The notes: generated by a model from the sequence alone, not told the origin. 64,000 nucleotides of DNA from Cyrtodaria siliqua (GCA_037043455.1 JAWPHD010003087.1:62001-126000); one strand, 5' to 3'; shown: positions 21,501-29,965, counted from the stretch's first letter. Made by a program: numbers and translations.

Positions 21501-23928
21501 CGTGAAATTCACACGCTGTCAAAACTTCACTGCGAAATTGAAAATTGTACTGTGATCGCGTGAACATTATTATTTTTTCAATATTTATTTTTTTATATTT
21601 TTTGAGAGAAACTGATTAGTAGGTCCAACTAGTAATAGTATCATCAAAATAAGTCCATTGAGGGGAAAAAGAAAGTAGTAAAAAAAGGTGTGTCCAACAA
21701 TTGCCAAATGAATAAGCCGTATTTTCCAATTGTTCTGGAAAAAGCAACCTAGCTGATAAATAGTGTTGTTTCCTAGCAATAATGTCATACAGACGTTTAT
21801 CTACAAAGTAATTAGTTAGACTAATATGTGTATGAATATTTAAAGTGTTATTTCAGTAAAGAATTCATGAGAATTAATAGTCGCAACAAGTTTGTTTGTA
21901 GTACCGCGCATGCGCATTAACGCAACATGACAAGAGTTGTCGTTTCTGAATGTTCATGATGTTAGCACAGTGGTTTTTTTATGTCTAATTTGGGGCTGAA
22001 TTTCGGCCCCATTCACAATTCCAAAAAGTATCCTTTTTTCACAATTATAACCAAAACATTCACAATCTGAAACATGAATTATTTTTTTTATTTTTTTTTT
22101 GGGTAAGGATACTAGTCTTATATTTCGTTTGGTTTGCTACATCTCACAATTTCAACCTCTGAAACTGTGAAAATAAAAGTGAAAAAACTTTGTTTCCCAT
22201 TTGTTATAATATTTCACAATTTTCACAATTTCTAGAAAAATGTCGCTATTTTTCACAATGGCATGGGCACAGGCTGCATTCACAAAACACATAAAAAAAA
22301 CACTGTAGCAGGTGTTAAAAAAAATGCGCAAATACAACAAGAGTGCGTAATTTTTGTGAGATTAAATTATATAAAACAAATGGAAGACTAATTCTAAGTA
22401 CTTTATTTGTACATAAACTTGAGCGTAATCATCCGATTATACTAAACTTCTGAAAACCGCACTTTGCTTCCTTTAATCCGAGCCTTCTCTGACCTTACCA
22501 GCCCTTTTTACGATTTTTGATATTTCATCTGGCTGTGTACGGTCAGAGGAACTCCTATAGTAAAAACACCGGGATCTCCTCTCCCTCGCGGGAGAGGAAC
22601 TACCCTCTTGGTTACAAATCAATATATCTATGTAAGTATTCATTGTATTAACATTTCAAGCATAGAAACCGATTAACAATATATTTATTTACCTATCTAA
22701 ATCGAAATATTTGTTTAATTAACCTTAATAAAGTTGTAACGGTCAACCGTTTCAGACGAAGTGAACAAATATTACATTTCCAACATTTGTTATTATTCAG
22801 GTCAAATGTCACGTGAGCGTGACCGGTGCGCCGATAAATATTTCCCGCAAAATTTAAAAAAAATCAAAATTGCGACCAACTTTTCCTTTTGGCACTAGCA
22901 ATACTCTGAACAACATTCAATTGTTTATCTTTAAAGTTAAGACCCTAATTATGCCCCGAGAAGAGTTTGTTCCACTCCAAAAATCCCTCGATGCTGTCAG
23001 ATGATAGTGGACTTATATGATCAGGGGAATATGAATGCCTTTACCTTTCGCGAGAATATCACGGGAATTTAATTAATATGCAAAATGACAATATGGCGGA
23101 TATAGTAAATAAAAATGTACTTCAAAACATAAATGTTTTATTGTGTCACTACCATCCATAAAGGTGCAGTTTTATCATTGCAACTTGGTATAATAAACAT
23201 TAATTGATCGATCTGTTGAGATAAATTATCGTAAAAAATCGACTCGACACCGCAAACATCGTTGAAAGTGCATGACTGTGCGTTTTTAGTCATCCCCCGA
23301 TTTTCACTATAGGAGTTCCTCTGACCCTATAAAGCCGCAAAAAAAAAAAAAAAAAAAATTTTAGGGTTAGAGAAGGCTCGGATTATGCTTCCTTTTGTTT
23401 TTCATCTACCAATAAATAATAAAGGCCACGAGGTCAATTAAGTTGTTTTTGCGGTGTTTCCTTTCCATATTCAACATAAAAAATATCCACTATTTAGTGT
23501 CTTAGCACTTAACAGATGCGTAATTTATCGGGCTTTGCATTGCAAATTTAAGCCATGGGTCCTGTATGCAGGTCTACCCTATGCACAAAAACTTCTGTCT
23601 GTCAGTGATTCACAACTCGCAAAAATAACCCTAAATTTGGTGCCAATGCACATTACATTAGTAGCCCAATGTGAAAGTAAAGAAAGACATTTAAATAACA
23701 TATGTTACAAAACGTACCACTACCAAAACAGTGTTAGAATTAGAATATTGGTAACATCTGTTCCATGTTTTTATGACGTTTCAGGTGAAAAAATGAAAAA
23801 TTACCTGAACTAGTTTTCCTCGGCCAGAGATAGTATGTGGCAGGTATGATAAAAAGAGCCCAAAATGACAAGAGGAAGTAGTAAAACGTACTACCCTCCT
23901 CATCGTACTCAAATTCCATTCCAGCCAT
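356..23928 (-). CDS. SEC63: SEC63 homologue (translocon J-protein), 13 exons, 3' part outside window
   Basis: Sec63 (DNAJC23 in vertebrates) is an ER membrane protein that works with the Sec61 channel and recruits the lumenal Hsp70 BiP for protein import. Thirteen exons join in frame: 23928-23805, 16344-16239, 15644-15530, 15198-15083, 14486-14425, 12866-12808, 12287-12237, 11664-11556, 8764-8670, 6366-6231, 5577-5485, 2324-2176 and 503-356. They give residues 1-454. Hydrophobic segments lie near residues 14-34, 79-96 and 194-212. The J domain between the second and third has HPD at 134-136, and the Brl region starts about residue 220 with an ENCMKLSQM block. The ATG at 23928 starts MAGMEFEYDEEGSTFYYF, matching the family N-terminus. 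An in-frame upstream ATG at 23976 is less likely. By family topology the J domain is lumenal and the C-terminus cytosolic. About 300 C-terminal residues should lie left of position 1. A CxCxxC motif at residues 51-56 is notable. Introns are swollen by minisatellites and transposons. Confidence 0.97.
631..820. mobile_element. 190-bp MITE, Tc1/mariner-like ends, TA duplication
   Basis: Terminal inverted repeats: cagtcaaacctgt at the left, acaggtttgactg at the right. Both sides are flanked by TA (629-630, 821-822), the target duplication of the Tc1/mariner superfamily. No coding capacity. Family assignment rests only on the TA and the ends. Confidence 0.72.
1122..1207. repeat. Short tandem repeat, ~17-23 bp unit
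   Basis: Four to five imperfect copies of gtattcaaggtcagagt at the end of a diverged repeat copy. Confidence 0.6.
2176..2324 (-). CDS. SEC63: SEC63 exon 12
   Basis: Residues 356(end)-405, containing TVENCMKLSQMITQGLD and SSPLLQLPHV, diagnostic for the Sec63 Brl region. Acceptor gtacag, donor gtaggc. Enters in phase 1 (completing Arg356) and exits in phase 0. Confidence 0.95.
2336..3285. repeat. 30-bp minisatellite in SEC63 intron 11
   Basis: Unit aggaaccatatctgacctca + agttaccaag. Copies at 2336-2437 are diverged, and copies at 2820-3285 are nearly identical. The two blocks are split by a ~382-bp insertion. Because 30 is a multiple of 3 the array is open on both strands over ~100 codons, but it has no other coding evidence. 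Confidence 0.92.
2439..2820. mobile_element. ~382-bp TIR element inside the 30-bp array
   Basis: Ends are cagggctcaac (left) and ttgagccctg (right, inverted), flanked on both sides by gaacc of the array unit. It interrupts an otherwise continuous minisatellite, so it is younger than that array. The interior has repeated 'tttagggagaagt' words and an A/T tract at 2693-2722. CAGGG-type ends recall hAT elements, but an 8-bp duplication is not visible. Confidence 0.65.
3286..5484. repeat. 52-bp minisatellite derived from SEC63 exon 11 3' end
   Basis: About 40 units of ttgtctagccatggtgctgg + ctacaagctgggagggcg + tttgatgacttatg. Read on the minus strand, each unit copies the end of exon 11 (LVASxMARQ codons) followed by the first intron bases. 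The exon edge at 5479-5519 matches the unit at about 35 of 41 positions and forms the terminal unit. Near-exon units (5325-5480) keep exon-specific bases (tctggccatggc), while distal ones read tctagccatggt. In most units the copied donor reads ATAAGT instead of GTAAGT. A SINE interrupts it at about 4966-5175. Confidence 0.93.
4966..5175 (-). mobile_element. tRNA-derived SINE inserted in the 52-bp array
   Basis: On the minus strand the head from 5175 shows a tRNA-like A box (tggtctagtggtagagcg), an anticodon-like loop cccatga (CAT) and a B box (gggttcgattcccg). These are followed by a central part ('gagcaagacactttatc') and an A/T-rich tail. The array resumes on both sides. No clear target duplication seen. 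Not a functional tRNA gene, given the SINE body. Confidence 0.8.
5485..5577 (-). CDS. SEC63: SEC63 exon 11
   Basis: Thirty-one codons, residues 325(end)-356(start): RKYILQKCPALINEMVNIL then SQLVASAMARQ, the conserved KCP(A)LL..EM block of Sec63. Acceptor tttcag at 5578-5583, donor cgtaagt below 5485. Enters and exits in phase 1. Its 3' 35 bp is the source of the adjacent minisatellite. Confidence 0.93.
5783..6028 (-). mobile_element. SINE copy (family B), nearly full length
   Basis: Minus-strand head with a tRNA-like B box (gggttcgaatcccactggga), then 'gagctcgacttgtcaagtga', 'cttaccaatgatgggaggta', 'tagtactggttctatccagg' and the tail 'gctaaaaatgaagtaaaaca'. Related copies or pieces occur at 12994-13105 (-), 16990-17070 (+), 43095-43255 (+) and 49530-49660 (-). 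Confidence 0.72.
6231..6366 (-). CDS. SEC63: SEC63 exon 10
   Basis: Residues 280-324: LMKQLPNLDEKNKERPLCF then GYSVKARALLHAHFNRLELP, matching the Sec63 'CPYSLKARVLLLSHL' region. Acceptor ctgtcag-type, donor gtaggt. Phase 0 in, phase 1 out. Confidence 0.95.
6590..7000. repeat. ~36-bp minisatellite in SEC63 intron 9, part 1
   Basis: About 11 units of cacaacacaaattgacatga + aaatatgcaaaca. Same unit family as the array at 8284-8520. The two are separated by a TIR element. Confidence 0.88.
7013..8283. mobile_element. 1.27-kb TIR element splitting one minisatellite in two
   Basis: Ends cagtgctcac (7013) and gtgagcactg (to 8283) are inverted repeats. Array units of the same family stand directly outside both ends. 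No transposase frame. It includes one copy of a dispersed family (about 7111-7735) also found at 17325-18235 and 20355-21255. CAGTG ends suggest hAT, but no 8-bp duplication is obvious. Confidence 0.65.
8284..8520. repeat. ~40-bp minisatellite in SEC63 intron 9, part 2
   Basis: About six units of cttgactggtaaataatcca + gacaaacatacacaacacga. This aligns with the 6590-7000 unit (ttgac-gg-aaata-cagacaaacacacaacaca), indicating one original array. Confidence 0.85.
8670..8764 (-). CDS. SEC63: SEC63 exon 9
   Basis: Residues 248(end)-279: LIMVMGASFEFDKFHN then AEIMERPSDNEEVPV, matching Sec63 'RLIMVLAGASEFD...RPTDN'. Acceptor caacag, donor gtaagt. Phase 1 in, phase 0 out. Confidence 0.95.
8877..9486. 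repeat. 15-bp minisatellite, ~40 copies, SEC63 intron 8
   Basis: Unit acacatccttctgat in head-to-tail order with strictly kept 15-bp spacing. Nearly all variation is one base (cctt or catt), with two cata units. The multiple-of-3 unit keeps reading frames open, producing artefactual YQKDV or CIRRM repeats on the minus strand. Confidence 0.95.
9527..11252. repeat. 75-bp minisatellite, ~23 copies, SEC63 intron 8
   Basis: Units start tctacacaattcatgtttca and repeat exactly every 75 bp. Variation among units is almost confined to two positions: gactgag/aactgag and ctgtcat/ctgacat. All four combinations occur. An 840-codon minus frame (11392-8870) runs through this and the 15-bp array because both units are multiples of three. 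It lies wholly in an intron, and I treat it as an artefact. Confidence 0.96.
11556..11664 (-). CDS. SEC63: SEC63 exon 8
   Basis: Residues 212-247: GVWWYRSIKFSKDQVLLD then TTRLYMYFFSKNPRMILK, matching Sec63 just after the third membrane segment. Acceptor ctgtag, donor gtaagt. Phase 0 in, phase 1 out. Confidence 0.95.
11665..12236. other. SEC63 intron 7: nothing recognised
   Basis: No exon, array or TIR element seen. Contains a G-rich stretch (about 11984-12090) with runs of G on the plus strand. Confidence 0.5.
12237..12287 (-). CDS. SEC63: SEC63 exon 7 (third membrane segment)
   Basis: Seventeen codons, residues 195-211, VLLVYIVLFMVIMPAVV, the core of the third transmembrane segment. Acceptor ttacag, donor gtgagt. 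Phase 0 both ends. Confidence 0.92.
12288..12807. other. SEC63 intron 6: nothing recognised
   Basis: AT-rich single-copy-looking sequence with no repeat or exon that I can identify. Confidence 0.5.
12808..12866 (-). CDS. SEC63: SEC63 exon 6
   Basis: Residues 175(end)-194, TTFGIALPKWIVDDENSMW, the conserved 'SFGIALP.WIV....' block that follows the J domain. Acceptor tttcag, donor gtcagt. Phase 1 in, phase 0 out. Confidence 0.94.
12994..13105 (-). mobile_element. SINE fragment (family B), tail part
   Basis: Shares the 'gtagaaccagtactgtatac' and 'cagcacattttaggctatg' segments with 5783-6028 and 49530-49660. The tRNA-like head is missing. Confidence 0.6.
13147..13965. mobile_element. 819-bp TIR element with four internal ~170-bp repeats
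   Basis: Left end cactagcggatccagg, right end cctggatccgcccctg (inverted). Direct cataa flanks each side (13142-13146, 13966-13970). The interior holds four ~170-bp tandem units (about 13205-13860) starting tacatgtatgtccatgtta and carrying runs such as ctcgctcgcttcgctcgctc. No coding capacity. A CAGGGGCGGATCC-type end is hAT-like, but the flank is only 5 bp, so the class is uncertain. Confidence 0.75.
14425..14486 (-). CDS. SEC63: SEC63 exon 5
   Basis: Residues 154(end)-174, LTDEESKKNWEEHGNPDGPG, the J-domain end and the highly conserved 'NWE.GNPDGP' block. Acceptor tttcag, donor gtatgc. Phase 2 in, phase 1 out. Confidence 0.96.
14540..15000. repeat. Degenerate ~150-170 bp tandem repeats in SEC63 intron 4
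   Basis: Three diverged units share words such as 'taaagtttcatgaacatggg' and 'gaaaaggggcataactctgc'. This is typical of old dispersed repeat material; no coding signal. Confidence 0.55.
15083..15198 (-). CDS. SEC63: SEC63 exon 4 (J domain, HPD)
   Basis: Residues 116-153: GATDRDIKKAYRKLSLMF then HPDKETGDSKMFMRVAKAYA. Contains the HPD tripeptide (134-136) needed by J proteins to stimulate Hsp70 ATPase. Donor gtgagt, acceptor gatag. Phase 0 in, phase 2 out. Confidence 0.97.
15530..15644 (-). CDS. SEC63: SEC63 exon 3 (second membrane segment)
   Basis: Residues 77(end)-115: KLGLIFGWVIFVLLAYKV, the second transmembrane segment, then EYDPFQILQIDR leading into the J domain. Acceptor tttcag, donor gtaatt. 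Phase 2 in, phase 0 out. Confidence 0.95.
16100..16201. repeat. ~100-bp foldback in SEC63 intron 2
   Basis: Left arm agtctgtctcagctcgttgg + ttatttaaacacc, right arm ggtgtttaaataagccaact + cgctgagaccagact, with a ~33-nt loop. Probably a small MITE; no flanking duplication established. Confidence 0.65.
16239..16344 (-). CDS. SEC63: SEC63 exon 2 (linker with CxCxxC)
   Basis: Residues 42(end)-77(start), DEKQRNSRLCHCPPCVEKRQ, then a basic stretch leading to the second membrane segment. Less conserved than neighbouring exons, but both splice sites (tttcag, gtaagt) and both phases (1 in, 2 out) fit exons 1 and 3 exactly. Contains CxCxxC at residues 51-56. Confidence 0.88.
16990..17070 (+). mobile_element. 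SINE head fragment (family B)
   Basis: Contains agtggcccggatagtcaaga and a degenerate B box (gcaggttcaaataa), matching the head of the 5783-6028 copy in the opposite orientation. Confidence 0.55.
17325..18235 (-). repeat. ~0.9-kb dispersed element, inverted copy 1
   Basis: Reverse-complement match to 20355-21255 and, for the central part, to 7111-7735. Shared landmarks include aggttttattagactatcag, tcaaagttgtgacaaactg and the tggctccttg...gagacaggcccggaatgg end. With the other copy it forms a large inverted repeat in SEC63 intron 1. Confidence 0.85.
18236..18457 (-). mobile_element. Fragment of 'agctctactggcc' repeat family
   Basis: Minus-strand copy of the start of the element at 35383-36313: tttagctctactggccaagg, a cgtccgtctgtcg-like stretch and the first ~150-bp internal unit. 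Confidence 0.7.
19022..20350. other. SEC63 intron 1 central part: no gene seen
   Basis: AT-rich sequence between the arms of the large inverted repeat. Contains pyrimidine-rich runs near 19375-19460 and short 'aatggacaggccctgattta' direct repeats at about 20238-20290. No exon supported. Confidence 0.5.
20355..21255 (+). repeat. ~0.9-kb dispersed element, inverted copy 2
   Basis: Plus-oriented partner of 17325-18235, sharing the same order of landmarks including the A-rich tract near 20752-20773. Central part also matches 7111-7735. Confidence 0.85.
22474..23385. mobile_element. 912-bp TIR element with 9-bp target duplication (Mutator-like)
   Basis: Ends taatccgagccttctctgac and gagaaggctcggatta are inverted. 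Flanked by the identical 9-mer tgcttcctt (22465-22473, 23386-23394). A second inverted pair lies further in (ggtcagaggaactcctatag / ctataggagttcctctgacc). A 9-bp duplication is typical of Mutator-like elements. No transposase frame. Confidence 0.82.
23805..23928 (-). CDS. SEC63: SEC63 exon 1 (start codon)
   Basis: Residues 1-41, MAGMEFEYDEEGSTFYYF then LLSFWALFIIPATYYLWPRK, the very conserved Sec63 N-terminus with the first membrane segment. Donor tcag|gtaatt. Start chosen by family alignment (MAG...F.YDE.G.TF.YF). Confidence 0.96.
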
Positions 23929-23949
23929 GTTGTCTGCTTCTGTTTTTGT

Positions 23950-23995
23950 GGCTAAGCGGAAGTAGGAAGTATCCACATCAATTCTCGCGAGATTC
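23950..23995 (-). promoter_or_regulatory. Probable SEC63 core promoter: ETS-like sites and TCTCGCGAGA
   Basis: The palindrome tctcgcgaga at 23983-23992 is 55 bp upstream of the ATG, next to two GGAAG motifs (gcggaagtaggaagt, 23956-23970). In animals TCTCGCGAGA and ETS sites mark TATA-less housekeeping and often bidirectional promoters. The exact transcription start is not known. Confidence 0.55.
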
Positions 23996-24029
23996 CACGT
24001 CGTTACTTCCTTGAAACTCGAAAGGTAAA

Positions 24030-25240
24030 TTCGAAACTGACATTTACGATAAATTAATTTATTTTTAGCGGTTTTTGTTATTTATTTTGTTTAGGTAATG
24101 CTGCATTTGAATTAAATATTTTAATCCGTAAGAATTAAATAGTTAAGGTTATTAATTCAACATTTTCATTGACGGAAAGTAGATTCTTATCCTAACGAGC
24201 TCAAAAATAAATGGCTGCCTCCATTGGCGCAATATTTGGTTAGACATTTTTTAATTTGTTTACAGTTTTAAGGACATTTTGTTAATTTGATTACTTTAAA
24301 AAGTAGAAGAGACATTTACAATATGGAAGTTACAATATTGACATTTGGTAATCGTGTTTAGTCTGCTTACGTGTCACTAAACTATTTTTATTAAACTTTT
24401 GCATGTGATTTTTTTTTATTCCTCAAATGATTTCAAGTGTTGTGTCCACTCTGCCACGGTAAAGAACCTAAACTTGAAACCACTACATTACAGATGCTGC
24501 ATTAATGTAACCCTTACATTACCATGATTACAGACGCTACATTAATGATTAATCCAAAGAGGGTCGGCACGGTGTTGCCTGTTGGGATGATGTTCAAATG
24601 GTTTGATATAGAGTCCTAAAACCCCAAATATCGAAAACCCATGTTACTAAGTATACATATGGACAAGGGGTCCGGCTTCCAAAATGCCATTCTGTGCAGA
24701 GAACGTGTAACTGGCCAGAAAATTAAGGATTAACATGATAATCTATTCACATAGGGCTCTATTTCAAGCAATAACACATGTGTATCTAAAAATCATATTC
24801 CATTTGTTCATAACATGTACCACCTTTTCACACCAGACCACCAAAACGACTAATTTACACCAAAATATCTAAGTAGGAAGAGATCGCGTAAAACCACGCC
24901 ACCTCACTAAAACGAGCGTCCCGCTAATGGTGCAGTCAAAAACTCAACAGCCGATTTAAGACAAACATTAAATGTTTCATAAACCGTTGTTCTTCGACTG
25001 TGAATGTCCAAATGGTCTTCAGTGATACGTTTTTTTTTCTATTTTCACAAAAATAAATCCAAGGACGCTGCCATCTTGTTTTTGAGGGTAGGTATAAAAC
25101 GCGGACTAACACACGCAAACCAGCAGAATGTGAACTAGCAGACTGCGGACCAGTATGGTATAAAATGCGGACTGGTATTTTTCGGAGCATGTACATAGAT
25201 GGGACAAATATATTTCAGACAGTACCTTTTATACCATATT
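24030..25240. other. Divergent intergenic region, unique part: no gene seen
   Basis: AT-rich. Two copies of gtataaaa-gcggact (about 25091 and 25155) and no supported frame. A plus-strand donor-like site aaag|gtaaat occurs at 24024/24025. Confidence 0.5.
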
Positions 25241-25244
25241 CAAG

Positions 25245-28200
25245 TGTATCGCGGGTGTCGCGGCTGTCCTATAGCACTGAGCTAGAGTTTGAGAAGCCCT
25301 GGGTGTCACGGCTATCCTATAGCACTGACCGAGAATTGTGAGAAGCCCTGGTAGTCGCGGCTATCCTATAGCACTGATCTAGAATGGTGAGAAGCCCTGG
25401 GTGTCGCGGCTATCCTATAGCACTGACCTAGAATTGTGAGAAGCCCTGGGTGTCGAGGCTATCCTATAGCACTGACCTAGAATTGTGAGAAGCCTGGATG
25501 TCGCGGCTATCCTATAGCACTGACCTAGAGTTTTTGAAGCTATGGGTGCCACGGCTATCCTATAGCACTGACCTAGAGTTTGAGAAGCCCTGGTCGTCGC
25601 GGCTATCCTATAGCACTGACCTAGAGTTTGAGAAGCCCTGGGTGTCGCGGCTATCCTATAGCACTGACCTAGAGTTTGAGAAGCCCTGGGTGTCACGGCT
25701 ATCCTATAGCACTGACCTAGAGTTTGAGAAGCTATGGGTGCCACGGCTATCCTATAGCACTGACTTAGATTTTGAGAAGCCTTTGGTGTCGCGGCTATCC
25801 TATAGCACCGACCTAGAGCTTGAGAAGCCCTGGGTGTCGCAGCTATCCTATAGCACTGATCTAGAGTTTGAGAAGCCCCGGGTGTCGTGGCTATACTATA
25901 GCACTGACTTATATGTAGAGTTTGAGAAGCCTCGGGTGTCGCGGCTATCCTATAGCACTGACCTAGAGTTTGATAAGCCCTGGGTGTCGCGGCTATCCTA
26001 CAGCACTGACCTAGTTTGAGAAGCCCTGGGTGTCTCGGCTATCCTATAGCACTGTCCTAGAGTCTGAGAAGCCCTGGGTGTCACGGCTATCCTATAGCAC
26101 TGATATAGAGTCTGAGAAGCCCTGGGTGTCTCGGCTATCCTATAGCACTGTCCTAGAGTCTGAGAAGCCCTGGGTGTCGCGGCTATCCTATAGCACTGAC
26201 CTAGAATTGTGAGAAGCCCTGGGTGTCGCGGCTATCCTATAGCACTGAGCTAGAGTTTGAGAAGCCCTGGGTGTCACGGCTATCCTATAGCACTGACCTA
26301 GAGTTTGAGAAGCCCTGGGTGTCACGGCTATCCTATAGCACTAACTAGAATTGTGAGAAGCCCTGGGTGTCGCAGCTATCCTATAGCACTGACCTAGAAT
26401 TGAGAGAAGCCCTGGGTGTCGCGGTTATCCTATAGCACTGACCTAGAATTGTGAGAAGCCCTGAGTGGTGCGGCTATCCTATAGCACTGACCTAGAATTG
26501 TGAGAAGCCCCGAGTGTCACGGCTATCCTATAGCACTGACATAGAATTGTGAGAAGCCCTGGGTGTCGCGGCTATCCTATAGCACTGACCTACAGTCTGA
26601 GAAGCCCTGGGTGTCTCGGCTATCCTATAGCACTGTCCTAGAGTCTGAGAAGCCCTGGGTGTCGCGGCTATCCTATAGCACTGACCTAGAATTGTGAGAA
26701 GCCCTGGGTGTCGCGGCTATCCTATAGCACTGAGCTAGAGTTTGAGAAGCCCTGGGTGTCACGGCTATCCTATAGCACTGACCTAGAGTTTGAGAAGCCC
26801 TGGGTGTCACGGCTATCCTATAGCACTAAACTAGAATTGTGAGAAGCCCTGGGTGTCGCAGCTATCCTATAGCACTGACCTAGAATTGAGAGAAGCCCTG
26901 GGTGTCGCGGTTATCCTATAGCACTGACCTAGAATTGTGAGAAGCCCTGAGTGGTGCGGCTATCCTATAGCACTGACCTAGAATTGTGAGAAGCCCCGAG
27001 TGTCACAGCTATCCTATAGCACTGACATAGAATTGTGAGAAGCCATGGGTGTCGCAGCTATCCCATAGCACTGACCTAGAATTGTGAGAAGCCCTGGGTG
27101 TCGCGGCTATCCTATAGCACTGACCTAGAGTTTGAGAAGCCCTGGGTGTCACTGCTATCCTATAGTACTGACCTAGAGTTTGAGAAGCCCTGGGTGTCAC
27201 GGCTATCCTATAGCACTGACCTAGCGTTTGAGAAGCTATGGGTGCCACGGCTATCCTATAGCACTGACCTAGAATTTGAGAAGCTATGGGTGCCACGGCT
27301 ATCCTATAGCACTGACGTGGAGTTTGAGAAGCTATTGATGCCACGGCTATCCTATAGCACTGACGTAGAGTTTGAGAAGCCCTGGGTGTCGCAGCTATCC
27401 TATAGCACTGACCTAGAGTTTGAGAAGCCCCGGGTGTCGCGGCTATACTATAGCACTGACCTACATGTAGAGTTTGAGAAGCCCCGGGTGTCGCGGCTAT
27501 CCTATAGCACTGACCTAGAGTTTGAGAAGCCCTGGGTGTCGCGGCTATCCTATAGCACTGACCTACAGTTTGAGAAGCCCTGGGTGTCTCGGCTATCCTA
27601 TAGCACTGGCCTAGAGTCTGAGAAACCCTGGATGTCACGGCTATCCTATAGCACTGATATAGAGCTTGAGAAACCCTGGGTGTCGCGGCTATCCTATAGC
27701 TCTGACCTACAGTCTGAGAAGCCCTGGGTGTCTCGGCTATCCTATAGCACTGTCCTAGAGTCTGAGAAGCCCTGGTTGTCACGGCTATCCTATAGCACTG
27801 ATATAGAGCTTGAGAAGCCCTGGGTGTCGCGGCTATCCTATAGCAATGACCTAGAATTGTGAGAAGCCCTTGGTGTCGCGGCTATCCTATAGCACTGACC
27901 TAGAGCTTGAGAAGCCCTGGGTGTCATGGCTATCCTATAGCACTGACCTAGAGTTTGAGAAGCCCTGGGTGTCACGGCTATCCTATAGCACTGACCTAGA
28001 ATTGTGAGAAGCCCTGGGTGTCGCAGCTATCCTTTAGCACTGACCTTGAATTGTGAGAAGCCCTGGGTGTCTTGGTTATCCTATAGCACTGACCGAGAAC
28101 TGTGAGAAGCCCTGGGTGTCACAGCTATCCTTTAGCACTGACCTTGAATTGTGAGAAGCCCTGGGTGTTGCGGTTATCCTATTGCACTGACCGAGAATTG

Positions 28201-28712
28201 TGAGAAGCCTTGGGTGTCGCAGCTATCCTATAGCACTGACCTAGAATTGTGAGAAGCCCTGGGTGTCGTAGCTATCCTATTGCACTGACCTAGAATTGTG
28301 AAAGCCCTGGGTGTAGCGGCTATCCTATAGCACTGACCTAGAGTTTGAGAAGCCCTGGGTGTCACAGCTATCCTATAGCACTGACCTAGAGTTTGAGAAG
28401 CCCTGGGTGTCACGGCTTTCCTATAGCACTGACCAAGAGTTTGAGAAGCTATGGGTGCCACGGCTATCCTATAGCACTGACCTAGAGTTTGAGAAGCTAT
28501 GGGTGCCACGGCTATCCTATAGCACTGATGTAGAGTTTGAGAAGCTATGGGTGCCACAGCTATCCTATAGCACTGACGTAGAGTTTGAGAAGCTATGGGT
28601 GCCACGGCTATCCTATAGCACTGACCTAGAGTTTGAGAAGCTATGGGTGCCACGGCTATCCTATAGCACTGACCTAGAGTTGGAAAAGCTATGGGTGCCA
28701 CGGCTATCCTTT
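25245..28712. repeat. 48/49-bp minisatellite between the two genes, ~72 copies
   Basis: Unit ctatcctatagcactgacct + agagtttgagaagccctggg + tgtcgcgg (48 bp). A second class has gaattgtgagaag in place of gagtttgagaag and is 49 bp. Runs of 48-bp units are open on both strands (plus: STDLEFEKPWVSRLSY; minus: ASQTLGQCYRIAVTPR), but each 49-bp unit breaks the frame, so this is not a gene. A ten-unit block of ~485 bp is duplicated in tandem around 26110-27085. Confidence 0.95.
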
Positions 28713-28740
28713 GGGGAAGACTCCTTAGTTTCGAATGAAT

Positions 28741-29364
28741 GTCCATGGGGAATTTCTTATAAAACAGAAATCTAAGAGATTAAAAGCCATGTACAGGCTA
28801 GACAATAAAAAATAAATCCACAAATGTGGTATTTTTGACTTAGTATGACATAATAGTTAATTTTGGTGTAAATAAAGTTTTTGTACTGTAACCGGTATAG
28901 AGGCTGTAAACAGAAACTAGTAACTGGTGGCTATGTTGTAAATGGTAGCTTTATTTGATTAATTCCTTCATCTCTCCATTCGACATAAGATTACGGGAAA
29001 AAAAGCCGGATAAGGTATGTAGAAATAGCATTTTTATGACAATTTGGAGTGTTTGTCATTCAATTATGGATGTGTTATATCTCAAATAAGGGACAGGTAT
29101 ATGCTGCCGTGTCTCTATAAATGTCATGTTTTCCTTTTTTTGAGTGCTAAGTGGATGGGGTAAATGAATTGTATTTATAGGCAGAGAAACTGACTTTGTT
29201 GCTTTCTAGCATGTATTTGCTATATTTTGAGAGGAAATTATATGGTCTTTCAGGAATAGGGCATGTTTGTTCGTTTTGAAAAATAGAATTCAAGTTATTT
29301 AACGTAATTAGTGTACATGTCTGAAAATAGTCTGAATTTCAAAGAAAACTGTAGATTCCGATCA
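28741..29364. other. 624-bp unique spacer between two blocks of the 48-bp array
   Basis: Non-repetitive AT-rich sequence. A donor-like site ataag|gtatgt at about 29014 (plus) makes it one possible place for a non-coding first exon of the plus-strand gene, but there is no direct evidence. Confidence 0.45.
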
Positions 29365-29965
29365 TAGCACTGACCTAGAGTTTGAGAAGCCCTGGGTGTC
29401 ACGGCTATCCTATAGCACTGACCTAGAGTATGAGAAGCTATGGGTTCCACGGCTATCCTATAGCACTGACCTAGAGTTTGAGAAGCTATGGGTGCCACGG
29501 CTATACTATAGCACTGACCTAGAGTTTGAGAAGTTATGGGTGCCACGGCTATCCTATAGCACTGACCTAGAGTTTCAGAAGCTATGGGTGCCACGGCTAT
29601 CCTATAGCACTGACCTAGAGTTTGAGAAGCCCTGGGTGCCACGGCTATCCTATAGCACTGACCTAGAGTTTGAGAAGCTATGGGTGCCACGGCTATCCTA
29701 TAGCACTGACCTAGAGTTTGAGAAGCTATGGTGCCAAGGCTATCCTATAGAACTGACCTAGAGTTTGAGAAGCTATGGGTGCCACGGCTATCCTATAGCA
29801 CTGCCCTAGAGTTTGAGAAGCCCTGGGTGTCACGGCTATCCTATAGCACTGACCTAGAGTTTGAGAAGCTATGGGTGCCACGGCTATCCTATAGCACTGA
29901 CCTAGAGTTTGAGAAGCTATGGGTGCCACGGCTATCCTATAGCACTGACGTAGAGTTTGAGAAGC
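29365..29965. repeat. 48-bp minisatellite, second block, ~12 copies
   Basis: Same unit as 25245-28712, here mostly the 'gagaagctatgggtgccacg' subtype. It ends about 55 bp before a plausible 3' splice site (atttcag at 30020) and ~90 bp before the next gene's ATG. Confidence 0.95.

Noticed and set aside
25498..29761. Many 120-250-codon frames on both strands (STDLEFEKPW and ASQTLGQCYRIA repeats)
   Set aside because: They follow runs of 48-bp units and break at each 49-bp unit. Both strands are open at once, which is an array property.
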